DNA of 64,000 bases, taken from positions 5,010,646-5,074,645 of the forward strand of contig NC_087391.1 in NCBI RefSeq assembly GCF_963675165.1. Direction: 5' to 3'. The position numbers and the translations under genes were made by a program. The DNA comes from Halichondria panicea. Lineage: Eukaryota; Porifera; Demospongiae; Suberitida; Halichondriidae. The notes below the pieces were generated by a model. It did not search any database, was not told the DNA's origin, and saw only the letters and a program-made list of their open reading frames with translations. Shown here piece after piece: positions 35,888-60,607 of this stretch (position 1 is the stretch's first letter; each line of letters begins with the position of its first letter).

Positions 35888-36508
35888 TCCTCACAAATTG
35901 CTCGGTCACACACGGTTTCCCAACTACAAATAAATAGCTCAAAACTAGTACTCTATAGCTATTTGCTTTGCATTAGTGCTAGCTAAAACTTATATTATAT
36001 TCACTGGCTAAGTCTTTGATTCATTCACTGCAAACAATGGGTTTATTCATAGCCAATTTGCCATGCACATGAAAGCAAATTCCTGTAGGCATGATTGTCA
36101 GTCACGGTTAGACAGTGCTGGAAGCTTAATAAATCCCTGGTTGTCATGACAGGACACTTGTTGATGCATATTTGTTCAACCGAAGCAGACAGTATTGCCC
36201 AAGGCCATACGAAAATGCCCGGAAGCTATAGCATAGCACGTCTGGATTTAGGGGTGCATGCATATAATATATGAATAATAAAGTTGCTGGGTGTGATAAG
36301 ATGGGCGAGGGTATACAGTAAATGGTAGTTAAGGATCACCTTGGAAATTGAGAAACAATATTAATTATTACATTAAACAAACAAAGTCATGGCCAGGAAA
36401 AACAAGTAAATAATGTTCTAATTATATAAAAGTGGCACCAACACACCACACTGAAACACAGCTATAATTGGTGAAAATGACATACAAAATAAATGCACTG
36501 TATCTCTA
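35888..36508. other. Spacer upstream of nine-Cys TGF-beta gene
   Basis: Holds the promoter side of the ligand gene and the 3' UTR of the KCTD3-like gene (both minus). AT-rich; no clear TATA box, repeat or gene. Confidence 0.4.
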
Positions 36509-47131
<10,623 letters not shown>

Positions 47132-47242
47132 GGCTTGGTTTGATAGCGAGCTATCTCAGCTCATACGCTAGATCAACTACACTACACTAAATTTAATGTA
47201 AACATTAATTAAATTTGACCTTTATACCCTATTGCTCGACAG

Positions 47243-47248
47243 TTTATT
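47243..47248 (-). terminator. Candidate polyadenylation signal of HSP90 gene
   Basis: AATAAA on the minus strand about 190 bases after the HSP90 stop codon and before the start of the KCTD3-like gene. Confidence 0.5.
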
Positions 47249-47437
47249 TATAGAACAAGCCACGTGCGACCATCTATGTTACTAAAATTAGTAACACTTT
47301 ATAAGCGAGCCCCACCCCCCTTTTGCAAAGTCCTGATTATTCACGGCAAAAGCATTCAAATATATAAGTAACTAAACAAAACAAACTGGAGTGCAAATTC
47401 AGCAAACAACAGTTAGCAAAGTTGTAATGTTTCAGTT

Positions 47438-50769
<3,332 letters not shown>

Positions 50770-50858
50770 TATGGCCTCTAATGATCACAGGCTGTAAATA
50801 ACAAGTATATTAACAATGCAGGCAAGTAAAGAATTAAGTAACAGTACTCACCAATCCA

Positions 50859-50871
50859 GAAAGTTCTAGAA
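50859..50871 (-). promoter_or_regulatory. Heat-shock element
   Basis: GAAAGTTCTAGAA gives three alternating pentamers nGAAn/nTTCn, the HSF trimer site. It lies about 90 bases before the HSP90 start codon and about 7 bases before the donor of the 5' UTR intron, and 230 bases from the WDR20-like start codon. Confidence 0.85.
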
Positions 50872-51103
50872 CAGTGGCGAGACACTAAGAAATACACGTG
50901 GAATGACTTTAGCGCATGCCCATTATTACGGCAAGTGTGTGGGTGGTGGGTATGGGTGGCCGAATTGAGTTTAGGGGTGTGGTTATTTGACAACATTTTC
51001 TCATCTTGTCCTGCCTTCAGTTACACCCCAAGTTGCCAACCGGATATAGCTTCCCTCCTAGTTCCTGTTTTACCGGAAGCCAGCACAAAAATAGCAAGCC
51101 AAG
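50872..51103. promoter_or_regulatory. Shared upstream region of HSP90 and WDR20-like genes
   Basis: Divergent genes separated by 334 bases between start codons. It contains a CACGTG E-box near 50896 and no clear TATA box. A two-way promoter is inferred from spacing. Confidence 0.4.
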
Positions 51104-51871
51104 ATGTCTGTAAGATCAAGTTATACTGCTCCTGAATACAGGACAGAGTTCTCAACGAGAGAAGGTGTGTACAGGAACGTGCGTCTATCAGAGCACTGTA
51201 GACCCAGCCGACAGGCATTGTTTGGCAAAGAGCTGTCTCCTGTCAGAGTATCCTTTGTGAACTGCAAAGATAAAGATGGGGTTGTGGAATGGATAGTCTT
51301 CAATGCTGGCAAGGAGTTGTACGTCTATTCTTTTGACGGAGTCGGAAAGGTAAGACGTTACAATAGTTATACGTACTTGTCTCTTTACTTTCTTATCGTT
51401 TAAATACAGGCTCCTGATCTGAAACACTATGTGGACAAACGTATCTACAAGACTCCGACTATCCCGGTGTGTCATGATTTCAATCAGATGACTCGAAGTC
51501 GATCTCACCTCGACCTGATCATAGGCTTCTCTACAGGCCCAGTGCAACTTCTCAGTCCCATCGATCGACAAGCAGTCAGCTCCTTCAATGAAGATGTGAG
51601 TACATATATAAATTTAGAATAATTATTTAATTATAAGTAGAATTATAATTAAAATAAAAGCCTGTACGTTCTACATCATCTATTTAGATCAGACGTGTAC
51701 ATGTGAGAGCTTAGTATTATTAGTACTCTGTAATGTTTCGTCCACACTTCTAATGGTAATGCTTTGTGGGATGTCTGTTATGTATTGAATCGTTTGATAT
51801 TATGTGTGTCAACATCACTAGAATGTTATACCCCTATTCATTCAACCATTTCACACACACACACTCACACA

Positions 51872-51947
<76 letters not shown>

Positions 51948-53856
51948 ACTCCACACAGGGCTCTATAGACAACACGAGAGTGACTTGCATCAAATGGGTG
52001 CCTGGATCAGAACATCATTTCGTTTCTTCGCATCGCAGTGGATATCTGTACGTATGGGACTCAGAGCAAACCTCTAAAACCACTGGCCAACAAAATTTCT
52101 CCCTCGACATTGAGATTCAAGATGCTAAAATCCACACAGTCAAACCAAAAAACAAGTCCCCCATTCTCCATCGATGGGCTGTCGGGCACGGTGCTATCAA
52201 TGCATTCGCTTTCTCTCCCGATTCAATTCATATTGCCATTGCAAGTCAAGACGGTTTTACGAGGATATACGATTTCCACAAGCATGTGATCTACGGTCGA
52301 ATGAGGAGCTATTTCGGAGGGTTCCTGTGTGTGTGTTGGAGCCCTGATGGCAAGTATCTAGCAACCGGAGGAGAAGACGATCTCATCACATTGTGGTCGT
52401 TTGAGCATAAGAAAGTTGTTTCACGCGGTGAGGGTCACAAGTCATACGTGAACGCAGTTGCATTTGATCCGTATACGACTATACTACCGGATTCTGACGA
52501 TTCCCTGAGTGCCGACAAACCTACTAGTATTTCTAACTCCCCTACCCTCACGTCCCAAAGTGCTTCCACTCTCGGACGATCGCTAACCGAGCTTGGAGGA
52601 GGGGACAGAGATATCACTGCATACAGACTGGGCTCGGTCGGACAAGACACTCAACTTTGTCTGTGGGATTTGTCGGGAGATGCTTTGAAACTAAGACGAC
52701 CATTTGCTCGTACAAGATCTAGAGTGGCTAGTCGACATGCTGGACATCAATCACATTCTGAAGCAGCTACTACTAAGTCAACAGTACCTCAAGAAGACCC
52801 AACAGAATTGAACTCTGTACCACAAAACAATACTAAGGAAGTTGTGTCAAATCATGTTGATAAAAGCCAGGGTGCCTCAAGCAAGAAAAGAAGTTCTGTA
52901 GTCAGCAACGGAGCGGAGTCAACCCCTTCAATCTCCTCCCAATCATCAGCAGACAAAACCTCGGGCAAAAAAGACAAAAAGAAAAAGAACAAAGACAAAG
53001 AGAACAAAGACAAGAGTGAAGAGTCTGTGAACAGTGACGGTAGTAAACGCAAGGGCTCTCAGTGGAAGGACCCAATGAAGAAAGTTCTACAGTTTGTAGG
53101 AGTGAGCTCATCACCCCACCACAATGTCGGAGCTATGAGGTGCCAAGTATTTGAATCATGTAACAGTGATGATATTGCTCCCAAGATGGAGGAAGTGAAC
53201 TTAATCGAGCCGTTAGTGGCCAAGAAAATCTCCCAAGAGAGGATCACTTGTCTTGTGTTTCGAGAGGACTGTATAGTGACTGCCACGCAGGAGGGATTCA
53301 TCAACACATGGGCTAGACCAGACACTGACCTGCCCCCTGAGGCACTGGGGGAGAGGAATATATCTGAGGCCATGGCATTACCTAGCAACCCTGGGGTAAG
53401 TGTGTGTATGTGTATAGTTAGCCTATAGCTATATCCTGTAATTCAGTGTTAATAGACAAAGTATTTCCTGAGTATGCGAGTAAGACCGTTGTGAAGGACA
53501 TTCTTGAGTGTATAATACACTGCTACTATAATAATCATTATAAGAGCATCAAATAATTAATTATTGCTGATATCTATGACATTAAATTAAAGTTATTGTC
53601 ACAATTTTCTGCTGATTTGGCTCATTCGTTCATAAGTTTTTTCACTCGCAATAGTAATGAATATGATAGGAATTAGTAGGTGGTGTACATGCACATGACC
53701 ATTTCCAGTGTATGATCGCAAAGCACGACATGATAACCATTTCCATATTTAGCCTGTGTACATTACCTTTCTGTTTTCTTTCCCCTGCAGATCAACAGCC
53801 CCAAGCCTGGTCAACCAGATCATGGCACAACACCAGTCAAGAGCACAGCTATTTAG
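51104..53856 (+). CDS. WDR20-like: WDR20/DMWD-type WD-repeat protein
   Basis: Exons 51104-51349, 51410-51595, 51959-53395 and 53791-53856 join to 644 residues ending TAG. Family blocks: EFSTREGVYR, PVRVSFVNCKD, DKRIYKTPTIPVCHDFNQ, RVTCIKWVPGSEHHFV, SYFGGFLCVCWSPDGKY, TGGEDDLITLWSF, GHKSYVNAVAFDPYTT, GSVGQDTQLCLWDL and ITCLVFREDCIVTATQEGF. A long Ser/Lys-rich linker (about residues 345-480) interrupts the propeller. WDR20 with WDR48 activates the deubiquitinases USP12 and USP46. The third exon follows a CA microsatellite. Convergent with the 230-residue gene; its AATAAA at 54070 falls only about 10 bases from that gene's stop. Confidence 0.95.
51853..51945 (+). repeat. CA microsatellite before WDR20-like exon 3
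   Basis: CA units with a few TC/TA changes run almost to the acceptor CCACACAG that ends at 51958. Confidence 0.95.
53396..53790 (+). other. Last intron of WDR20-like gene
   Basis: AT-rich intron, normal GTAAGT donor and pyrimidine-rich acceptor (TTTCCCCTGCAG). Nothing else seen. Confidence 0.6.
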
Positions 53857-54069
53857 TACATATCATGTGACTATTCGTGTGTTAGGGTAACGTGTACGTG
53901 TGTTCTGTTTTTCCTTGAAATCTAATCTTGTGTGAGCTTGTGTGAGCTTGTGTTGTATAGCAGCAATGGTAACCGTGTTTTTATCTGAGTTTGATTTATA
54001 CAACAATTTTCCCTCATGCGTGTACTTGTTGTATACAAAATAGGTACTATATAGTGGTCATTGATAAAC

Positions 54070-54075
54070 AATAAA
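54070..54075 (+). terminator. Candidate polyadenylation signal of WDR20-like gene
   Basis: AATAAA 214 bases after the stop codon; the transcript end would overlap the 3' end of the convergent gene. Confidence 0.5.
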
Positions 54076-54082
54076 CTACTCC

Positions 54083-55066
54083 TTAATTAGTGACAGTGTA
54101 TTCAGCTCTCTGTAAGCTGCTAGTTATGGTTGCAGCACACATCTGTAGTTTGATGAGACATTCATTGATGACAGTGCCCTCCTCTTGCTCTACGCCATGG
54201 CCACCAGACACACCAGAGTCAACACTATAGCGGGATGAATGGTATAATTATATAGTCGTACTGAATCCTTTACCTTGATTGGTTAGTACACACGGAGTCA
54301 CATGATCTCTCTACATCTTCACACTGGGAATACAAACATAATTTGATTAAAAATTTGCGAACCTGTTACCACACAATAAACAAAATAGTATCATTACGAC
54401 AAATAATGTTAACATATACTGTACCGTTACCATGGGTTGGTCGCTTCTTGCTTCCTCTCGGGCCATCATTGATTGCCGATAGAGACCAAACTCCTCATAG
54501 AAGACATGTTGAAGATCTGCTCTGAAGTCTTCTATACTCACATTCACTTTATGTCTCAGTCGATCTTCGAGCACTGCATGGGTGCACATGCAATCACATT
54601 ACAACACCCTAATGCACTAATTACATACCATAAAGAACATTATTCCCTGAACACCCTTCAAAGCCAGAATCCACAACACTCTGCGGAGGTTTAGGGTACC
54701 CTAATGGAGGGAGGAGCTCTGGGAGGCAATTGTCTGGTTCCTTCACTTCATTGTCGTTGTACCCTAATGTATTGTACGGTTGTGTGTTGGCACAGAGCTC
54801 GTCTCCTGGTAGCGGACCACACAACTCCCCCCCAACTGAAATATCTGCAGGCACAGCAGCTGTGTCCTCATAACCTAGTGGTGTGCACGCCTCATCTCCA
54901 GCTTGCCTGTATTTAATAATTATTTATAAAGCTGGTGAAACGTAAACTAGTCCTTGCATCTATGTTGCAGCTAACAAAACTCTTACCTTGCAGCCCAGGA
55001 GTTGCCCATATACTGCTCTTCATAGGTGACATTGAGAGATGAAATCCTTCTCCCACTATTCGCCAT
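54083..55066 (-). CDS. Unrecognised 230-residue protein with LGY motifs
   Basis: Five exons (transcript order): 55066-54987, 54906-54629, 54573-54431, 54323-54274, 54224-54083. All GT/AG joins keep frame and end at TAA, which argues for a real gene although each exon is small. It starts MANSGRRISSLNVTYEEQY. Residues about 30-120 are acidic and Pro-rich with PLGYED, NTLGYN and PPLGYPKP. Residues about 120-168 form a charged probable helix (LEDRLRHKVNVSIEDFRADL). No signal peptide or TM helix. I know no family for it. It starts 174 bases from the divergent ZFYVE19-like gene. Confidence 0.6.
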
Positions 55067-55240
55067 TAGGCCCAGGAAAGTCTTTGATCTTGCAACTTGT
55101 GGTTAGGCTTGCAGCCACCTGGACCTAATTATCTAATTATAAGAATAACAAGCGTGTATGAAATTTTAGAATAAATAAAATTAATCACAGAAAAGCTAAC
55201 AATATTTTATTTATAGTGACAAGATAGACCAAGTGAGGAC
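55067..55240. promoter_or_regulatory. Probable bidirectional promoter
   Basis: 174 bases separate the divergent start codons at 55066 and 55241. AT-rich, with TTTATTTATAG just upstream of the plus-strand gene. Inferred from spacing. Confidence 0.4.
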
Positions 55241-56698
55241 ATGTCAGGACGGTGCACTGGATGTACTAACAAGTATACATACTTTGAGCACCCCAGATTG
55301 TGTCCAGAGTGTAGAAGACAATTCTGTAAAACCTGTTTACCTAATCTTGCTCCTGGCAGCAAAAAGAAGAAGAAATCAGAGCCTTTGTACTCAGTGAACC
55401 CTTGTGTGTACTGCAATAAACAGAAGGACATCAGTGAAGTGGAGGAGGCTGAGATTTTGGAGAATTTTCAGGAGAGATTTTATAAACACTCACATACGGA
55501 ACCACCAATCCAATCACATATCGATCAAGAGCTTCGTAAAGGCCTACCTAAAGATGATGGTGGGGCTATTAGACTCTCAGAAAAAGATCGAGCCCTTGAA
55601 GAGCGATTGAAGAAGCTTAAAGAGTCCAACAACCCTCGGTCTAATTCGGGCGATATACACGACAGACTTGCACGATTGACAGGAGAAGAGGGCCCAAAAC
55701 CATTGCATTCTCCACCCAAAACTGGAGGGACCACTCAAGTCGACCAGACCAATGAACTGATCGAGAGAACTATCGAAGAAGCTAAACTTGACGAAAAACT
55801 TGAAGAGACTAGAGCCAAAGAAGACGACAATTTGCTACAGAGGCTTCAAGCTCTAAAAGGAGTCAAAACAACCAACACCCAAGCAAAGAAAGACGTAAAA
55901 AAAACAAACATTGATGTTAACATGTTTCTAGAAGATTTTGACATTGAGATTCCGGATGAAGACCCTGATAAGCTACTCGACGACTTACAAAAGTTTCAAG
56001 CCCGAGAAGAGCAAGCCGCACTTGCTGAAGCTAGCCATGAAGATATGCAGGCACTCATAAATACTGCCAAGGAACTAGCCAAAGAAGACGATAACACTGT
56101 TGCATCCAAAATATCTAATATCAAGTACCCAGATCTCGATGAAAAGGAGGAAGGAAAAGAAGTTTCTAAACTGATCAGTGATGTCCTAAACGAGATTGGT
56201 GAGGAGAAAGGCAGCAAAGAACAGCAAGAAGTAGATGACGGAGATATTGTTCGAAGTAAACTGGACCACCCCCCTCAAGATCTCAATATATCTTGGGACT
56301 ATTTTGGTCAGCAGCCATCAACTTCACAAGACGATCTCCCTGCTGCTCGGCAATTAGGAACGCAGTCAAGCGGGGAAGAGGATGACCCTGAATTACAAGC
56401 ACTAATAGAGAAGTTGAAAATTGAAGCAGAGCTGGACAGGAATTTGGAAGCGAGTGGGTTGAGTGTACGACCACTCGTACCTGAGGGGGAGAAGCAGTCT
56501 GAGGGAGCAAAAGCGTGGCCGGCAGCCTCAGGGAGTGATGAGGATTGCCCCTGGTGTTGTATCTGTAACGCAGATGCTGCAATCCGTTGTCGTGACTGTG
56601 ATGACGATCTGTATTGTACTCGATGTTTCTCTGATGGTCATGAACAGTTTGGATTGTTTGATCATCGCTATGCTTCATATGAACCACATAGATCTTAG
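55241..56698 (+). CDS. ZFYVE19-like: Abscission/NoCut checkpoint regulator-like protein
   Basis: Single exon, 485 residues. The N-terminal FYVE-related zinc finger has four CxxC pairs (C5/C8, C21/C24, C29/C32 and one near 55), RCTGC and RRQFCKTCL. The middle is charged and helical (ERLKKLKESN, VNMFLEDFDIEIPDEDPDKL). The C-terminal B-box-like finger has CCICN, IRCRDCDDDLYCTRCF and GHEQFG. This is the ANCHR layout, the protein that holds VPS4 at the midbody with CHMP4C to delay abscission and that binds phosphoinositides. An intronless form beside an intronless oxidase gene is of note; no poly-A tail or other sign of retrocopying was seen. Confidence 0.92.
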   Translation: MSGRCTGCTNKYTYFEHPRLCPECRRQFCKTCLPNLAPGSKKKKKSEPLYSVNPCVYCNKQKDISEVEEAEILENFQERFYKHSHTEPPIQSHIDQELRKGLPKDDGGAIRLSEKDRALEERLKKLKESNNPRSNSGDIHDRLARLTGEEGPKPLHSPPKTGGTTQVDQTNELIERTIEEAKLDEKLEETRAKEDDNLLQRLQALKGVKTTNTQAKKDVKKTNIDVNMFLEDFDIEIPDEDPDKLLDDLQKFQAREEQAALAEASHEDMQALINTAKELAKEDDNTVASKISNIKYPDLDEKEEGKEVSKLISDVLNEIGEEKGSKEQQEVDDGDIVRSKLDHPPQDLNISWDYFGQQPSTSQDDLPAARQLGTQSSGEEDDPELQALIEKLKIEAELDRNLEASGLSVRPLVPEGEKQSEGAKAWPAASGSDEDCPWCCICNADAAIRCRDCDDDLYCTRCFSDGHEQFGLFDHRYASYEPHRS

Positions 56699-57521
56699 TT
56701 TAGCATTTTTAATCTATGTTATAGATCTAACTAGCTAGTATTATTATTGTGAACATTGAGTGCATGCTGTGTACATGCTGTAATTGTGTGTACTATGTGG
56801 TATTTCATGCTGTTTTTTTTCCATCTTAGTTTCAGTTTTTACTATTAATGCAAGGATCGATGAAATGCAAGTAAGAGTTTCTATAGGATTCTAGTCATGT
56901 TTTCTTGGATTTCAATTCGTTAAATAATGCTTCGTTCTCGAGTTCTAACATGCCATTGGCAATGGCATTGCAGAAGAGTGCGTAGCCAAACTTGTCCACT
57001 GAGTATTGCTACTCTACTTAGTAGTTAGCTCTGCACTAGAACGCTAGCTATTGGTAGCTGGAAGAGTGAGAAGAGAGCTAGCGCATTGCATTATGGCTGC
57101 GTGCACAGCACACCAAGGCTTGCTGATGCAGCCATAATAATTTTAGACTGGCATTGATTGTTTTTAACAACAATCATGGTAGATCATTACCCACTCCTGA
57201 GTTTCCTGGATTCTGCTAGCCTCGATTCCAGGCCGCGAATCGAGGCTAGGTTCTGCCTGCATGCAAAAAATGATGGCTTTATGTTATGTAGCTTTGGCAC
57301 CTCCATCGCGGTGCTTTCATTATACAACAGTGATGCAGCAAAAGTTCTTAATTATAAAATTATAGATATCTACAATGCAATGCAGGCTTGTTCGTTCTTG
57401 TGTTCTATATAGGTCTAGATCTACCCTGCACAATAAGTATAATACTTATGGGTACTGAAGCTTCTAACAGCTAGTGTATCATCAAACGAAAGAATAAAGG
57501 CCTATAATTATAACAATATCT
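56699..57521. other. Spacer with repeat copy, no gene
   Basis: Holds the 3' UTR of the ZFYVE19-like gene and, from about 56851, a repeat that recurs inverted at 60608-61085. A perfect hairpin CTAGCCTCGATTC / GAATCGAGGCTAG lies at about 57217-57250. Confidence 0.6.
56851..57323 (+). repeat. Interspersed repeat, left copy flanking the oxidase gene
   Basis: Shares long blocks with the reverse complement of 60608-61085: GCAAGTAAGAGTTTCTATAG, CTACTCTACTTAGTAGTTAG, AGAACGCTAGCTATTGGTAG, TTTTTAACAACAATCA and GATCATTACCCACTC. The left copy also has a private insert with the CTAGCCTCGATTC hairpin. Confidence 0.9.
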
Positions 57522-59804
57522 CTATAGTGAGATCTGTACTATGGCTACACCCAGAATGGTTGCTCCAATATATAAGCTGACAGCACCCCCTGGGGAGAAT
57601 GTTGTCGCTCCATTGGCAATTATTCGTTTATAATCCTCAACACTCCACACAAAATCCCCGACCTTGTTAATACCATCCGGTGCCTCAACGTGTGCACTCT
57701 CATTGTACTCTCGAATGATGACACCCATCCCCTCGAGCTGATGAGACTCAATGTGGCAGTGCATGAACCAGTAGCCGGGATTGTCGGCTTGGAAGGCAAT
57801 CACAACATAACCTCCAGCCGGGACGATCACAGTGTCCTTTTGGATTCTCACATTAGCATTGTTAAAAATAGGTGCCGAAGAATTCCATCTTAGGTCACGA
57901 CACGTCGATACGTTATAGCAGACTACATCAGGGTTGTTATCCTTAAGCATACCGTCGTCACCGTAATTCCCATGCTGTACACTAAGTACATTGAATGAAT
58001 GGCCATGAAGATGAACAGGATGTGAGAAATTTCTATTTGGAACGGTTCCCACTGCGCTTAGAATGAATACGATGGCTGGTATGCTTGTAGCATCAAACGA
58101 ATTGCTTCCAATTTCCTTAACGTAAGTGCATTCACATTCATTAAAAGAACCATCACATTTACAACGCCTGGGTGTGTTCCTTTTATCAACATCATAAGCT
58201 CCCATGTAAGTTTGATATGGAGTTACTGGAAGTTTGAAATTTCGACCATTAATTGCACTAGTGCTTCTCTTTCCCTCAAAGCCGAAATTGAAAAACATGC
58301 TCGATTGAGCATTAATGTTCTGTGAGACATTAGAGGGAAAGAGAGCAATTAGTTCATGGAGATGGGTACAGTTCATGCCTGGAGCTTCCCTAAATGGGCA
58401 GTTAACTACTTTGCATTTATTGCTGTCAGTGCATGTTCGTGGTTGACTTGAAACACTGCCATACTCGGAGAGACCTTCAACATCAACCACACCTGATGCA
58501 TTATAGTGAAGAATGGCTTCTGCGGCATTTTCAACACCAGTTTCCAATGTTTCTGCTCTAATCCAGTAATTATTTGTAGGTTGATCAGCAGTTACGATCA
58601 CATCGTAGCGTTCTCCAGTATGCACAATGACATAATCGACATCTTCTACAGGCTGAAAAAAGTGTCCATCTGAAGCTATTACAACGAGTTTATGTCCATC
58701 GATAGAAAATCTGTATGCAAACAAACTTTGTGCACCAATCAATCGAAAACGATATGGTTGATCAGTGACAACATTGAAAATACTAAGTTTACTAGGTGCG
58801 AAACTTGAGTCTACATTGCGGTGTCTCCCTCTTCCATTTATCAACCCAGACCAATATGGTTGTGGGCCAACTTCAATATCATCAGAGCTTCTTGTACGGC
58901 TATACAAATCATTGCTGCGTATGGGAATATCACCAACTGGTTTGTTTGGATAAAATCCAAGAGTGGAATGGAGTTGAACAAACAAATTAAGAGAAGATTC
59001 CCGTTGCCAGTCAAGAAAAGTCAAAGTGTGTTCGTTTGTCAAATCAGGGAGTGGCATGCCTAATAGGGCTGAAACACGCTCTCTTCTACCGACACTCTCT
59101 TGTACAATAAGTGCTCCAAACAAACCATCAGTCCTCTGAGGACCAGCATGTGAGTGGTACCAATGTGTCCCAGCTGGAGTGGCCTCAAATATGTATGTAA
59201 ACTCTGCACCGGGAACAATGGGAGGCTGCGAAACAAAGGCAACACCATCCATCCAGGGAGATTTTCTTTGATGCATTCCATGCCAATGGATTGTAATTCC
59301 TTCACTTGTCAATTTATTGGTAACCTTGACAACAACAATTTGTCCTTCTGTAACTACGAGGTCTGGTCCCGGGATACGTCCATTTAGAGCAATGAAGAGA
59401 CGGTAGGTACTGCCATCCACAGTCATTGGGAGGCTGCAGCTGGGTAGTGTTTGAGAAGTATAGGTATAGAAGGATTGAAACGATATCTGCGAGCAGTCTC
59501 CACATTCAGGGACATCAGCAGTAGGGCAGTTAATCGATGAAGTGAGCTCATTCCCTTCCCAGTAGTAGGTGTCTCCTGGTGTGCCCCGAGTCACAATATC
59601 TCCCTGTGTGTCGAGCTTGTAACTGGTGAACGTTTGCAATTCTTCAACATCTAGTTCAAAGTAACACTCAGTGGCATTGCTCCTGCAGACACACTTCTCT
59701 TGTTGGTGCGCACAAGTGACATAATGACGACCGGGTTGACTTTGAGCAAATTTTGATAGCATAAACAGAGTACAAACAGCAAAAAGAAAATGCTTAGACT
59801 CCAT
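57522..59804 (-). CDS. Laccase-like multicopper oxidase, probably membrane-anchored
   Basis: Single exon, 760 residues from the ATG at 59804; an upstream ATG at 59819 is less likely because a TATA box lies only 27 bases before it and the signal peptide (ESKHFLFAVCTLFMLSKF) starts best at 59804. Three cupredoxin domains are present with all four copper motifs: HWHGMH, HWYHSH, HPVHLHGHSF and HCHIESHQLEGM, which give the trinuclear cluster, the type 1 Cys-His pair and an axial Met. A Cys-rich pre-domain with CAHQQEKCVCRS follows the signal peptide, a layout seen in animal laccase-like oxidases. The C-terminus is a 20-residue hydrophobic tail without a cytoplasmic part, so a GPI anchor is likely. 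It would oxidise phenols, metals or similar reductants at the cell surface; the substrate is not readable. Confidence 0.95.
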   Translation of the reverse strand: MESKHFLFAVCTLFMLSKFAQSQPGRHYVTCAHQQEKCVCRSNATECYFELDVEELQTFTSYKLDTQGDIVTRGTPGDTYYWEGNELTSSINCPTADVPECGDCSQISFQSFYTYTSQTLPSCSLPMTVDGSTYRLFIALNGRIPGPDLVVTEGQIVVVKVTNKLTSEGITIHWHGMHQRKSPWMDGVAFVSQPPIVPGAEFTYIFEATPAGTHWYHSHAGPQRTDGLFGALIVQESVGRRERVSALLGMPLPDLTNEHTLTFLDWQRESSLNLFVQLHSTLGFYPNKPVGDIPIRSNDLYSRTRSSDDIEVGPQPYWSGLINGRGRHRNVDSSFAPSKLSIFNVVTDQPYRFRLIGAQSLFAYRFSIDGHKLVVIASDGHFFQPVEDVDYVIVHTGERYDVIVTADQPTNNYWIRAETLETGVENAAEAILHYNASGVVDVEGLSEYGSVSSQPRTCTDSNKCKVVNCPFREAPGMNCTHLHELIALFPSNVSQNINAQSSMFFNFGFEGKRSTSAINGRNFKLPVTPYQTYMGAYDVDKRNTPRRCKCDGSFNECECTYVKEIGSNSFDATSIPAIVFILSAVGTVPNRNFSHPVHLHGHSFNVLSVQHGNYGDDGMLKDNNPDVVCYNVSTCRDLRWNSSAPIFNNANVRIQKDTVIVPAGGYVVIAFQADNPGYWFMHCHIESHQLEGMGVIIREYNESAHVEAPDGINKVGDFVWSVEDYKRIIANGATTFSPGGAVSLYIGATILGVAIVQISL

Positions 59805-59845
59805 CCTGTGTATATGCATGTATTGTGAATGAGAGTAAGAAAAAA

Positions 59846-59854
59846 CTATTTATA
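59846..59854 (-). promoter_or_regulatory. TATA box of the multicopper oxidase gene
   Basis: TATAAATAG on the minus strand, 42 bases before the ATG at 59804, followed by AGTTTTTTCTTACTC. GCATGC repeats lie just upstream. Confidence 0.75.
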
Positions 59855-60607
59855 CCCCATGCATGCATGCATGTACTTGAATTTCCAGGAATTCTAAGGC
59901 CGGCTATAATATCAGTGGAAAAATAAGCTTTAATTTACGATTGAAACTACGTAGATACCAACATGAACCTATAATAACCTCCGAGAGACATATATTTATT
60001 GGAAATACCTATATATAGCTGAAGGTATATAACTGTTTATATAATATGCAACCAAAACCAATTATAACTATAGCATGACACTGTGTCATGCTAGTTAATT
60101 GGCTGTCACTGGCTATACAGTTTATGGAGCAGAAAAACAACAGACTCTTGCAAGCCACTATACACACACAAGATACTCCTGTTTAATATTTTTGATCAGC
60201 GGGGCATTGAGTCACAGGTCACTAAAGCTTGTTGGTGAATGATTTCTCAGCATTGAAACACGAATGAATACAACCGCGATCATTTTTTCTGAGGCGCTCT
60301 CCAGCTATTTAGCAAAAATTTGCACCAAAAATTCCTATATATACGATACTATATAAACCATCTGGTATGTCTATCAACAATGCATGATCATGCACTGCAA
60401 TGGAAAAAGACAATCTGGCTAAACAGCAACATATCCGCTACATAAGCAATGGTTTATGCATAATTAATGGACATGCAGCTGCACCTATACATATATAGAT
60501 GACATGTACAGTAGCGTTATGTGCCTCTATTGAAAAATAATTTTCTGCATGCCCGATTATCTAATATAAGCTTAACATCAGTCCGTGACAAACTCATTAT
60601 TATAATA

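Noticed and set aside
55241-59804. Two intronless genes as bacterial contamination or transfer
   Set aside because: Both encode animal-type proteins, sit between spliced genes and share the local base composition; contamination has no support.
57522-59819. Start of the oxidase at the first ATG (59819)
   Set aside because: Signal peptide begins better at 59804 and the TATA box places the transcript start close to 59819.
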